NCBI RefSeq assembly: GCF_001679665.1
Contig: NZ_CP013244.1
Location: 3,046,980-3,110,979, forward strand
Length of the DNA: 64,000 bases
Direction of reading: 5' to 3'
Source of the DNA: Candidatus Viadribacter manganicus
GTDB lineage: Bacteria > Pseudomonadota > Alphaproteobacteria > Caulobacterales > Aquidulcibacteraceae
Below the pieces are notes generated by a model. The model was given only the letters and a program-made list of their open reading frames with translations. It was not told the DNA's origin and searched no databases. The position numbers were made by a program, and so were the translations under genes. Positions 54,884 through 63,656 of the stretch are shown in pieces. Numbering within the stretch: the first letter of the stretch is position 1; each line of letters begins with the position of its first letter.

Positions 54884-55864
54884 CTACCAGTTGGCTCTGT
54901 CAGCCATCCAGTCCGTGGCCCGCACCAACGCATCCACTATGCCCGGCTCAAGCGAGCTGTGTCCCGCATCGTGGATCACTTCCAACTCAAGCTCAGGCCA
55001 ACGCTGTTTTAGATCCCAGGCGCTCTTCATCGGCGTGCACATATCGTAGCGGCCTTGCGCAATGCGGCAGGGGATGTTTCGCAGGCGCGGCGCCTGCTCC
55101 AGCAGCCATCCGTCGCTCTCGAAGAAGCCGCCATTCATAAAGTAGTGGTTCTCGATCCGTGCGAATGCTTCCACGAAGCGATCCTCATTGAACCGCGATG
55201 GCAGCGCGCTTGGCCCGGCGATCGAAATCGTTTCACCTTCCCATCGTGCCCAGGCGCGCGCTGCGCGCACTCTTTCGGCCCAGTCGGACGAGGTCAGGCG
55301 CTTGTGATACGCGCCCAGATAATCGCCGCGTTCGCTCGGCGGGATCGCTTGCGCGTAGCGCTCGAAAGCGTCCGGATAAACATGGCTCGCGCCATCTTGG
55401 TAGAACCAATCGATCTCACTCTTGCGCAGCAGGAAAATGCCGCGCAGCACCAGCCCTGCGACGCGCTCGGGGTGCTTGGCCGCGTATGCGAGCGATAACG
55501 TCGAGCCCCACGAGCCGCCGAACACCACCCATTTGTCGATGCCGAACTTCTCGCGCACGCGCTCGATATCGGCGACCAGATCCCAGGTCGTGTTTTCCCG
55601 CAGCTCCGCATGCGGCGTCGAACGTCCGCAGCCGCGCTGATCCATCGCCAAAATCCGAAACCGCTTCGGATCGAAAAACCGGCGCATCTCAGGCGAGAGC
55701 CCGCCGCCCGGGCCGCCGTGCAGCGCCACCGCCGGACATCCATTCGGATTGCCCGACTGCTCCACGTAAATCGTGTGCAGGTCCGAAACCTTCAGCATCT
55801 CGGTCGCGTAAGCTTCGATCGCGGGATAAAGGTCGCGGCGGGGTGGGGGCGTTTGTCCGTACAT
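54884..55864 (-). CDS. pip: Proline iminopeptidase
   Basis: The 326-residue alpha/beta hydrolase (peptidase family S33) releases N-terminal proline from peptides. It has the oxyanion motif ALHGGPGGGLSPE, DQRGCGRSTPH, the nucleophile elbow GGSWGSTLSLAYA, and the His in HDAGHSSLEPG. Length and motifs fit the family closely. It is cytosolic and stands alone. Confidence 0.93.
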   Translation of the reverse strand: MYGQTPPPRRDLYPAIEAYATEMLKVSDLHTIYVEQSGNPNGCPAVALHGGPGGGLSPEMRRFFDPKRFRILAMDQRGCGRSTPHAELRENTTWDLVADIERVREKFGIDKWVVFGGSWGSTLSLAYAAKHPERVAGLVLRGIFLLRKSEIDWFYQDGASHVYPDAFERYAQAIPPSERGDYLGAYHKRLTSSDWAERVRAARAWARWEGETISIAGPSALPSRFNEDRFVEAFARIENHYFMNGGFFESDGWLLEQAPRLRNIPCRIAQGRYDMCTPMKSAWDLKQRWPELELEVIHDAGHSSLEPGIVDALVRATDWMADRANW

Positions 55865-55967
55865 GACGCTTGGTTACGGTCGTCGCGCGCGCCGTGCAAG
55901 GCTGGCGCTGCAAGCATTCCATTTCTGCTGTCTCGCAGCGTTATCCGGTTGGTGCTAGGCGAGGGCC

Positions 55968-57170
55968 TTGAGCGCTGAATCGCCTCCGCAATCCATTCTC
56001 GCCTCGCCCGCCGCGCGCGTGACGATGGTGATGTCGGCGCTGTTTGGGACGACCGGCGTAATCTTGGTGTTTTTGCCGCGTTGGCTGGAAGTTGAACGCG
56101 GCCTGAGCGGCGCGGAAATTGGGATTATCCTCTCGCTCGCGCAATTTGCGCGCGCGCTCACTGGTCCGCTTATCGCCTATCGCGCCGATCGCGCCGCCGA
56201 TCGCGCAGCGCCTCTTAAGCTCATCGCGCTCGCTGCAACCATTGCATACGCTGCGTTCTTTTTTCTCGCGGACGGCTTCTGGCAATTGCTGGCGTTCGGT
56301 TTCGTCGCGCTCTCTGTCACGCAAGCGCTGACGCCGCTCATCGAGGCCGCAACGTTGCGTGCAACGGCTCAAGGCAAGATGAGTTACGGCGTTGCGCGAG
56401 GCATCGGCTCTGTTGCGTTCATAGGCGCCAATGTTCTCGGTGGCGTTGTAACCGCCCACTTCGGTGTTGCGGCTGTCGTCGTCTGGGTGTTGTGCGGCCT
56501 GTCGCTTACGACCTTCGCAAGCTGGTTTGGCCTTCATCGTGATCCGCGCCCGGAGCGCCCGATAACGTCACGCGGCGGCGGCGTTGGCGCGCTGTTGGGC
56601 AATCGCCGCTTTTTGATTGTCATTGTCGCGTGCGGTCTCATTCAGGCGGCGCACGGCTTTTATTATTCATTCTCAGTGCTGGTTTGGCGCGCACAGGGCA
56701 TTTCGTCAGAAATGATCGGCCTGCTGTGGGCGTTCGGTGTCGCGCTTGAGGTCGCGTTCCTTTGGAGTTTACCCTTTATCGAGCGGCGCACGACCCCCGA
56801 GACGCTCATCCTCATAGGCGCTGGCGCGGCCGTGGCGCGCTGGTTCGCCATGGGCTTTGCGCCGTTGGGCGGGGTGCTTTGGCCATTGCAGGCAATGCAC
56901 GCCTTGAGCTTCGCCGCCGCCCATGTCGGCGCTATGCGTCTCTTGCATCGCGAGGCCTCTGAAGATTCTGCTGTGATGGCGCAAACCCTTTACGCTGTGA
57001 TGTCCGGCGGGCTTTTGATGGGCGCATCGACCCTCATCTCCGGGTGCCTCTACGATGTTGGCGGGGCCATCGGCTATTGGGCGATGGCCGCGATGGCCGG
57101 CGTTGGCGGCCTACTCGCTTTGCTGCTTTTGCAGCCAAAAATGCGGGTTCCCGGCGCAACACATCAGTAA
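55968..57170 (+). CDS. MFS permease, phenylpropionate permease-like (PPP) family
   Basis: The 400-residue transporter has twelve predicted membrane segments. It carries the family pattern LSGAEIGIILSLAQFARALTG, then PLIAYRADR, with MSYGVARGIGSVAFIGANVLGG in the first half. It resembles HcaT and nucleoside-permease-like MFS_1 proteins; the substrate is unknown. It starts with TTG after GGCGAGGG; an internal ATG at 56025 would cut into the first helix. Confidence 0.85.
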   Translation: MSAESPPQSILASPAARVTMVMSALFGTTGVILVFLPRWLEVERGLSGAEIGIILSLAQFARALTGPLIAYRADRAADRAAPLKLIALAATIAYAAFFFLADGFWQLLAFGFVALSVTQALTPLIEAATLRATAQGKMSYGVARGIGSVAFIGANVLGGVVTAHFGVAAVVVWVLCGLSLTTFASWFGLHRDPRPERPITSRGGGVGALLGNRRFLIVIVACGLIQAAHGFYYSFSVLVWRAQGISSEMIGLLWAFGVALEVAFLWSLPFIERRTTPETLILIGAGAAVARWFAMGFAPLGGVLWPLQAMHALSFAAAHVGAMRLLHREASEDSAVMAQTLYAVMSGGLLMGASTLISGCLYDVGGAIGYWAMAAMAGVGGLLALLLLQPKMRVPGATHQ

Positions 57171-57291
57171 CATCTCGCGCGAAATTCGCCTTTTGCGGGA
57201 ACATCGCCCTGAAAGCGCCCCTTGCATCTTTGCCTAATATTTTCTGTTAGCCGTTATCGGTTGAAGGGCAGAACGCTCAAAGGGGACTGAA

Positions 57292-58428
57292 TTGGCCACG
57301 ACCGCGGCCACATTTGAATTCCGTGACGAAGAACGCGCGCCGGTGCTGGCGCTGCGCGGCGACTGGACGGTGGACACCATCTCCGGTCTCGAGAACGGTT
57401 TGGCCGAAGTTTCTGAGAGGTTAAAAGCGGGCGCTGTCGTCGACGTGGCGGATCTTGGCCGCTTTGACGTCGCTGGCGCCTATCTCATCGATCGTACGTT
57501 TCGCGAAAGCCCAAGCGGGGACAAGGTTCGGGTTGCAATTCGTGGTGAGCACGCGAACGCGATGCGCCTCTTGCAGGCGGCGCGCAAAGCCTATGCGGGC
57601 CCAGCCGCGCCGCCGCGCTTCCTTCACGGCTGGAAGGGCTTTCTAGATCTCACCGGCCGGGCGATGGTTTCGATCGCCGATGAAATCACCGAAACGGTGG
57701 GCTTCTTCGGCGAAACGCTCGTCACTATCGGGCGCCAGATCGCTAACCCGCGCAGAATTCGTCCCGTCTCCGTCGTGAGTGTGATGGAGAAGGCGGGGCT
57801 CAATGCCTTGCCGATCGTGATGCTGCTGTCGTTCTTCATCGGTATGGTTGTCGCCTATCTTGGCGCGCGCATTCTTGGTGATTTCGGCGCATCGGTGTTC
57901 ACGGTCGAACTTGTCGCCTTCTCTATGCTGCGCGAATTCGGCGTCGTCATCACGGCCGTTATTCTCGCGGGGCGCACCAACTCGGCCTTCACAGCAGAAA
58001 TAGGCGCGATGAAGATGCGACAGGAAATCGACGCCATGCGCGTCATCGGTATCAAACCGATGGATGCGCTCGTCGTGCCGCGCGTCATCGCGATGCTGAT
58101 CATGACGCCGATTCTCACCTTCGCGGCGATGATGGCGGGTATGTTCGGCGGCTTGCTCGTCTGTTGGGGCGAACTTGGCGTCAGCCCCGCTATGTTCTTT
58201 GCGCGTATAGCCGAAGTCGTTCCCGCCCAACATTTCTGGGTCGGCTTTGTCAAAGCGCCGGCCTTCGCTGTTGTTCTTGCAGTCATCGCCTGCAAGCAAG
58301 GGCTTTCAGTCGGCGGCGACGTCGGCTCGCTCGGTTCGCGCGTCACCACCTCGGTGGTCCAAGGCATCTTCATGGTGATTTTGATGGACGCTCTGTTCGC
58401 GCTCTGGTTCCTGGAGATGGACTGGTGA
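57292..58428 (+). CDS. mlaE: MlaE-type ABC permease with N-terminal STAS domain
   Basis: The 378-residue inner-membrane permease handles phospholipids with MlaF and MlaD. Residues 1-110 form a STAS-like domain (VVDVADLGRFDVAGAYLIDRTF), the role of separate MlaB in E. coli. The rest is the MlaE core: FFIGMVVAYLGARILGDFG, ELVAFSMLREFGVVITAVILAGRTNSAF is seen across residues 200-235, then KMRQEIDAMRVIGI. It starts with TTG after AAAGGGG. Its stop overlaps the GTG of mlaF. Confidence 0.93.
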   Translation: MATTAATFEFRDEERAPVLALRGDWTVDTISGLENGLAEVSERLKAGAVVDVADLGRFDVAGAYLIDRTFRESPSGDKVRVAIRGEHANAMRLLQAARKAYAGPAAPPRFLHGWKGFLDLTGRAMVSIADEITETVGFFGETLVTIGRQIANPRRIRPVSVVSVMEKAGLNALPIVMLLSFFIGMVVAYLGARILGDFGASVFTVELVAFSMLREFGVVITAVILAGRTNSAFTAEIGAMKMRQEIDAMRVIGIKPMDALVVPRVIAMLIMTPILTFAAMMAGMFGGLLVCWGELGVSPAMFFARIAEVVPAQHFWVGFVKAPAFAVVLAVIACKQGLSVGGDVGSLGSRVTTSVVQGIFMVILMDALFALWFLEMDW

Positions 58429-59177
58429 GCGAAGAGATCGCCATTCGTGTGCGCGGCCTCGTTACGCGCTTTGGCACGCAGACCGTTCATGACGGGTTGG
58501 ATCTGGATGTGCGCCGTGGTGAAATCCTCGGCGTCGTCGGGCCATCCGGAACCGGAAAATCGGTGTTGCTGCGTGAGGTCGTTGGTCTCGATGCACCGAC
58601 GGCGGGGGAAATCACATTTCCCTGTTTTGAAGAGCAGGAGCGTGAACCGCGTCTCGGCGTCATGTTTCAGGACGGCGCGTTGTTCTCGACACTCACGATC
58701 CTTGAAAATGTCGAAGCGCCGTTGCGTGAGCATACGCGTTTATCGCCGGAACTTCGCTCCGAGATTGCCAGCCTTAAACTGTCCATGGCCGGCCTTGGCC
58801 CTGATGCGCATCACAAGAAGCCGGCGCAAATCTCAGGCGGCATGCGAAAGCGCGCTTCCGTCGCGCGCGCGATCGCGCTCGACCCCGAATTGCTGTTCCT
58901 GGACGAGCCGACTGCGGGTCTCGATCCGATCAGCGCCGAGAAATTTGATCGCATGACCGAGGAGCTCGCGCGTTCACTCGGTCTCACCGTGTTTCTGGTC
59001 ACCCACGATTTGGACACGCTTCACGCTATCTGCGATCGCGTCGCCGTGCTCTATAAAGGCAAGGTCGCCGCGATCGGCACCATCCCCGAAATCACCGCCA
59101 ACGCAGAAGGTTGGGTGAAAGAATATTTTTCAGGTCCGCGAGGGCGTGCCGCTCAGCACGGCGCCGCGGGAGGATAA
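58425..59177 (+). CDS. mlaF: MlaF-type ABC ATPase
   Basis: The 250-residue ATPase drives the MCE lipid transporter. It has Walker A VVGPSGTGKSVLL, the Q-loop MFQDGALFSTLT, the ABC signature ISGGMRKRASVARA, Walker B ELLFLDEPTAGLDP and the switch His in LVTHDLDTL. The family-typical DGALFSTLTI segment distinguishes it from other ABC ATPases. It starts with GTG overlapping the mlaE stop; mlaD begins 3 nt after its end. Confidence 0.94.
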   Translation: MSEEIAIRVRGLVTRFGTQTVHDGLDLDVRRGEILGVVGPSGTGKSVLLREVVGLDAPTAGEITFPCFEEQEREPRLGVMFQDGALFSTLTILENVEAPLREHTRLSPELRSEIASLKLSMAGLGPDAHHKKPAQISGGMRKRASVARAIALDPELLFLDEPTAGLDPISAEKFDRMTEELARSLGLTVFLVTHDLDTLHAICDRVAVLYKGKVAAIGTIPEITANAEGWVKEYFSGPRGRAAQHGAAGG

Positions 59178-59180
59178 GCC

Positions 59181-60029
59181 ATGGAAACGAAAGCCAACTA
59201 CGTCCTGATCGGCGCCTCGACAATTATCGGCGCTTTGCTGATCATGCTCTTTGCGATGTGGATCACCACCGGTGATCTGCGGCGCGGCTTCAATCAGTAT
59301 GACGTCGTGTTTGATGATCCGGTACGCGGCCTCACTGAGGGCGGGGAAGTGCGCTTCAACGGCATCAAGGTTGGCGAAGTGGAATCGCTGCGCATCGACG
59401 CCGACAACACCAACCGGGTTATCGCGCGCATTCGTGTGTCATCGGACGTGCCGGTAAAGACGGATACAGAAGCGCAGTTGGAGCCGATTGGTCTTACAGG
59501 CGTTACCCTGATCCAGCTCTCAACCGGTAGTGTTGAGGCCGAGCTGCTGCGCCCGGCATTCGGCGCGCCGCCGCCACGTATCCAAGGCCGCGGTAGTCAG
59601 ATCGATGTTATCGTCGCGCGGGGCGAGGAGGTGGCGCTGCGCGCAAGCGAAGCTATGGCGGCTGTGCGTGATTTGCTGACGGACGAGAATATTGCGCGCG
59701 TGACCCGATCATTGGAGAATCTCGAGGCGATCACCACGCAATTGGCGGCGCGCGATTCTGTCGTGACCCAGTCGGGCGAAGCCGCGCGTGAAATCGCGCA
59801 GCTCGCGCGTCAAATGCAATCCGATCTCTCCGATCTCGATGATGTGCTTGGTGAAGTAAACCAAGCCGCGAGCGTCGCGTCCGGCGAAACGCTGCCCGAA
59901 TTGTCGCTGGCGGCCGAGGAAATCCGCCGCGCCGCAGCCGGCATCAGCCGTGTTGCAAACAATCTCGAAGAGAACCCATCCGTCCTGACGCCGCGTAGTC
60001 CGCGGCCGACCGTGGAGCTTGAGCCATGA
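59181..60029 (+). CDS. mlaD: MlaD-type MCE domain protein
   Basis: The 282-residue substrate-binding subunit has one N-terminal membrane helix (VLIGASTIIGALLIMLFAMWI), then a single MCE domain (about residues 38-118: YDVVFDDPVRGLTEGGEVRF, GIKVGEVESL). A long coiled-coil tail follows. It would form a hexameric ring on MlaE in the periplasm. It overlaps the next lipoprotein gene by 4 nt. Confidence 0.93.
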   Translation: METKANYVLIGASTIIGALLIMLFAMWITTGDLRRGFNQYDVVFDDPVRGLTEGGEVRFNGIKVGEVESLRIDADNTNRVIARIRVSSDVPVKTDTEAQLEPIGLTGVTLIQLSTGSVEAELLRPAFGAPPPRIQGRGSQIDVIVARGEEVALRASEAMAAVRDLLTDENIARVTRSLENLEAITTQLAARDSVVTQSGEAAREIAQLARQMQSDLSDLDDVLGEVNQAASVASGETLPELSLAAEEIRRAAAGISRVANNLEENPSVLTPRSPRPTVELEP

Positions 60030-60643
60030 TCCGCGCCGCCGCGCTTCTTCTTGCCGCCTCGATGCTGGGCGGGTGTATCACGCTGCTGCCAGAGCCGCCG
60101 CCGGCGCCGCGCACCTACGTGCTCGAAGCGCGCGATGTGCGTCAGCTGGAGGGCGCGCCCGTCAACGCCGTGGTCGGCGTCGCCCAACCCACGGGCGAGC
60201 GCGTAATCTTAGGGTCTGACATTGTCTGGCGCACGGGCGATACGCTTGCCTATGTTGATCAGTCACAATGGTCGAGCCGGGCGGCGGACTCGCTGCAACA
60301 GATTTTGGCTGAAACGATTATCAGCCAGGGCCGCTTCACGTCGTCGACTCGTTCTGGCGAAGCGCGCGCGGATTACGAGGTCCGCTGGGAGGTTCTGGAT
60401 TTCGAAGTGCATGAAGACGACATGCAAGCGCATTTCCGCGCCGATGTTCGTATCGTCGCGCCGGGCCGGCGGATTGTGGCTTCGCATATGGTGGAAACTA
60501 CCGCGCCCGTCAGTGCGCGTTCGTCATCGGTGGCGGCTGATGCGCTTGCGCGCGCCGCCCGTGAAGGCAGCGCGCGCATTGGGGAGTTTGCGGCAGAGGC
60601 AGTATTGGCGGCTCAAGCCTCCGCCAACACCGAGAGTAACTGA
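60026..60643 (+). CDS. ABC-type transport auxiliary lipoprotein (PqiC-like)
   Basis: The 205-residue product has a lipoprotein signal (lipobox LGGC near residue 17), then RTYVLEARDV and the SQWSSRAADSLQQILAE motif of the PqiC/DUF330 auxiliary lipoprotein family. Such lipoproteins sit in the outer membrane and act with MCE transporters. It takes the place where other operons have mlaC. Its stop abuts that of the convergent gene as TGATCA. Confidence 0.87.
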   Translation: MIRAAALLLAASMLGGCITLLPEPPPAPRTYVLEARDVRQLEGAPVNAVVGVAQPTGERVILGSDIVWRTGDTLAYVDQSQWSSRAADSLQQILAETIISQGRFTSSTRSGEARADYEVRWEVLDFEVHEDDMQAHFRADVRIVAPGRRIVASHMVETTAPVSARSSSVAADALARAAREGSARIGEFAAEAVLAAQASANTESN

Positions 60644-62464
60644 TCAGGCCAGGGCGGCGTCGATCAGCAGATAGGCGCGGACGAGGTCCGAACCTTGTTC
60701 CTTGTTCTCGCTCTTGGCGAGATCAGGGCGTGAGCGGAACGCGATGGCCGTATCGTGAGCATCGACGTTGCGCTTCATGTGACGGACCAAGCGGGTCACG
60801 GCGCCAGGAGCGGCGTCGATAACGGCGCGGCGGCGAGCGCTGGCGCCATCACGTGAGCAACGAGCGATGCGCTCGAGATCACCAGCGTGCAGCACGTCAT
60901 CGAGATCAACGCCGGCATTGGTGACAATGTCGATCGCGTCGGTCTTCAGCGTCGCATCCTTGTTGACCGGTTCGTTACGGCCGAAATCAGCCAGTTCGAA
61001 CGCGCTCTCATTGGCGGCGACGGGCGCTGCTTCTTCGCGCTGCGGCGGCATGAAGTTGCCCCATGAACCGAAGCCTTTGAACACGCGCTTCGGCTCACGC
61101 TCGATCGCGACTTCGGCGCGGACTTGCGTGCGCACTTCGGCGCGGGGACGGACGCTGCCGCGAGAGACGGCGGCGTTGGCTGCAGCGTGCAGGGTCGTCA
61201 TTTCTTCAGCGTGTGCGAACTCAACCGGCTCAGGCTGGCGCTCGACCTTCTTGCTGGTCGCGAGCGAAGCGATGGCGCCGAGGCGCTTTTCGATCGCGGC
61301 GGCTTGACGCTCGGCGGCGGCTTGGCTTTCGCTCGACGCCGTGCGTGCTTCGCTGAGGCGGGCCATCGTGTCGTTAGCGGCTTCTTGCATCGCTTGCGCT
61401 TCGGCGCGGATCAGCTGGGCTGCGCGCTTGGCTTCGTTGACGGCGTTGCGCGTCGTCTCACGAACGGCGCTGGCCGTTTCGTTTGCGGCGAGCACGGCTT
61501 CGGCCGTTGACTTGCGGGCCGTTTCGGTGAGGCGGGTGGCTTCGGCGAGACCGCCGAGCATTTCCGTCATCGAGCCGTTCAGCGAGGCGGCTGCGGCGTT
61601 GGCGTGGTCAGCGGCCTTGTGGAACTTCGCGGTGTGCTCGCCCAACACGTTGGCCGAGGAGGCGAACGAGGTGAGGTGCGATTCCAGCGCGTGTTCGGCG
61701 GCAGTGACTTCCGTCTTCACCAGCTTTGAAGCTTCGCGCATCAGGCGGACTTGGCGGCCGATCGAGTTGGCGATCACGTCCGTCTGGTCCTTGATGTCGG
61801 CTTTGACCTCGACGAGCGCTTCACGTTCGCGAGCCAGCGAATCCGTCATCGCTTGGGTGTTGGCGCGCGAAGCGGCGACCGCATCACCGAAGAGCGCGGC
61901 ATTGCGTTGCGCGGCGGCTTCGAGTTCGGCCAGGCGATCCAAGGCAGCCGAGACTGCATCGTTCAGTTGGCCGATCTCGTTCTTCACCGTGTTGGTGAGA
62001 CGTTGCGCTTGAGCTTCGCCAGCTTCCATCGGAAGCGCGGCGGCGTGGGCAAGGCGCGTCAGTTCGGCTGCGAGCTTGCGCGCTTTCAGCGCTTCGCCGG
62101 CGGCGGAGGCGGCAACCCAGAAGAGCAGGGCCGGGCCGAAAGCGAGCGCGATCAAGCCGGCTTGCATCGCCGGGTCCATCGCCATCACGGCTTCGACACC
62201 GAAATAGGTGAGTGGGCCGCCAATGGCGCCGCCGATCCAAACGAAGGCCATCAAGCCACCGGCGAAGCCGGCCCACGAGAAGCCCGTTCTGATCTTTTCG
62301 TCGCGCTTGGGCTCGATCACCGCCGGCTCGTTGTGAGCCACGGCTTCGAAGTCTTCGCGATCGAAGTGTTCAGCAAAATCATCCGCGATGGAATCGTTCG
62401 TTTCTTCGATTTCACCGAAATCGTCGAACGGATCGCGCTCGTCGTCCTCTTGACCGTAGTACAT
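60644..62464 (-). CDS. TipN-like membrane coiled-coil protein
   Basis: The 606-residue protein has an acidic N-terminus (residues 1-55) and two membrane helices (about 62-90 and 100-122). A long Ala/Glu-rich coiled coil runs to about residue 440, then a basic linker, and a C-terminal globular region ends VRAYLLIDAALA. The layout resembles Caulobacter TipN, a polarity landmark for new poles and division-plane placement, though TipN is longer. The assignment is by architecture, not by identified motif. ATG 62464 follows GGGAG. Confidence 0.6.
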   Translation of the reverse strand: MYYGQEDDERDPFDDFGEIEETNDSIADDFAEHFDREDFEAVAHNEPAVIEPKRDEKIRTGFSWAGFAGGLMAFVWIGGAIGGPLTYFGVEAVMAMDPAMQAGLIALAFGPALLFWVAASAAGEALKARKLAAELTRLAHAAALPMEAGEAQAQRLTNTVKNEIGQLNDAVSAALDRLAELEAAAQRNAALFGDAVAASRANTQAMTDSLAREREALVEVKADIKDQTDVIANSIGRQVRLMREASKLVKTEVTAAEHALESHLTSFASSANVLGEHTAKFHKAADHANAAAASLNGSMTEMLGGLAEATRLTETARKSTAEAVLAANETASAVRETTRNAVNEAKRAAQLIRAEAQAMQEAANDTMARLSEARTASSESQAAAERQAAAIEKRLGAIASLATSKKVERQPEPVEFAHAEEMTTLHAAANAAVSRGSVRPRAEVRTQVRAEVAIEREPKRVFKGFGSWGNFMPPQREEAAPVAANESAFELADFGRNEPVNKDATLKTDAIDIVTNAGVDLDDVLHAGDLERIARCSRDGASARRRAVIDAAPGAVTRLVRHMKRNVDAHDTAIAFRSRPDLAKSENKEQGSDLVRAYLLIDAALA

Positions 62465-62693
62465 AGTAAACTCCCGCAGCGCCCACGGATCGCGGGCGTT
62501 AACGGGTCGGCTGCAACGCCCATGCCAACGAGGCGAGTGGGTTTCGCGCCATAAGCGTGCTCCAATTCGGAGCAAACGCCGCGCCAATGTGCCTCAAAAG
62601 CGAGAAGTAAGGTTAAGCGCATGCGGATGCGCGCCGCGGCGCGATACGCAACGGCGTTGAGGCGCGTTCGAGGTAAACGCCGCGTTAGCCTTC

Positions 62694-62882
62694 GTGGCTC
62701 TTGGCCAGGCGCAACCCTTGCTCGATTATGTTTTCTGGATGCATTTCATCAATCCGCCGTATCAGGTCGAACCGTTCGATGCGGAGCGCGCCGGCATTCT
62801 CGTTGGCGTCACCGCAGCGATCGGCATGGCGGGCGGCGTCATTGGCGGCGTGATCTGGAATGTGTTTCACAGAGCCAAGTGA
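62694..62882 (+). CDS. Possible small membrane protein
   Basis: A 62-residue frame starts with GTG; an internal ATG at 62739 would give 47 residues. It has one glycine-zipper-like membrane segment (ILVGVTAAIGMAGGVIGGVIW) ending in a basic FHRAK tail. Base use is coding-like and it fits the gap between neighbours. No family is recognised and no strong ribosome site is visible. Confidence 0.42.
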   Translation: MALGQAQPLLDYVFWMHFINPPYQVEPFDAERAGILVGVTAAIGMAGGVIGGVIWNVFHRAK

Positions 62883-62901
62883 GCGCGTCGCGCTCGAAGG
62901 T

Positions 62902-63639
62902 CTACGCTGTGCGCGACCAGTGCGATTTTAGTAGTTCGGCGAATTGGGCGGCGCGTTCGTGACAAGCCCAATGGCCGGCGCCTTTTTCGACGTGAAGCGG
63001 AAAGCCGTGTTGGCGCGTGAAGCGCTCGGCGACGGAGAGATCGACGTAAGGATCAGCTTCGCCCCAAAACACCTGGCCGCGTTTAGGCAGTCGTTCGAGA
63101 TCGGCGATCCATGCGCCTTCGAAGCGCAAGCCTTTGGCCGAACGATAGAGTTTGAGGATCGACCGCCGCATGGTCATGTCGATCTTTGGCGTCTCTTCCT
63201 TTGCGAGCGATGCCGGCATGCCGCCGGCGATGAGGCCTTGCTCAAGGCGCGCGGTGTTGCGCATAGCGAGCATGGTGAGTTCGCCGAGCAGCGGCGTCGC
63301 CCACGCGCGCGCCGTGCGGTGGCCGCGATAGTCGGGATCGATCACGGCATTGGTGACGCACCAGCTTGAGATGAGATCGGGGCGGAGGCTGGCGGCGCGC
63401 AAGGCGATGAGCGCGCCCCAATCGTGACCAACGAGATCGACAGGCGCGCCGATCTGCTCAAGCTCGCCGATGAGCCAGGCGACGTAAGCATCCTTGGTGC
63501 AGTTGAAGCCGGCCCGGACCGGGTTGCCGAAACCGGGAAGGGCGGGCGCGCGCCACGCATCGGCGCTGAGGCCGAGTGCGGAGATAAGCGGGCGCCATAA
63601 GGCGGGCGTGTCGGGCACGCCGTGAACGAAGATGATCAT
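62902..63639 (-). CDS. Alpha/beta hydrolase with Asp nucleophile (dehalogenase/epoxide hydrolase-like)
   Basis: The 245-residue cytosolic hydrolase has the oxyanion segment FVHGVPDTPALWRPL and a nucleophile elbow GHDWGALIAL. Asp takes the place of Ser there, as in haloalkane dehalogenases, epoxide hydrolases and fluoroacetate dehalogenases. A late Asp (GEADPYVDLS) and the catalytic His (KGAGHWACHE) complete the triad. The substrate is unknown. Confidence 0.85.
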   Translation of the reverse strand: MIIFVHGVPDTPALWRPLISALGLSADAWRAPALPGFGNPVRAGFNCTKDAYVAWLIGELEQIGAPVDLVGHDWGALIALRAASLRPDLISSWCVTNAVIDPDYRGHRTARAWATPLLGELTMLAMRNTARLEQGLIAGGMPASLAKEETPKIDMTMRRSILKLYRSAKGLRFEGAWIADLERLPKRGQVFWGEADPYVDLSVAERFTRQHGFPLHVEKGAGHWACHERAAQFAELLKSHWSRTA

Positions 63640-63656
63640 GGCGCATCTTTGCGCCT

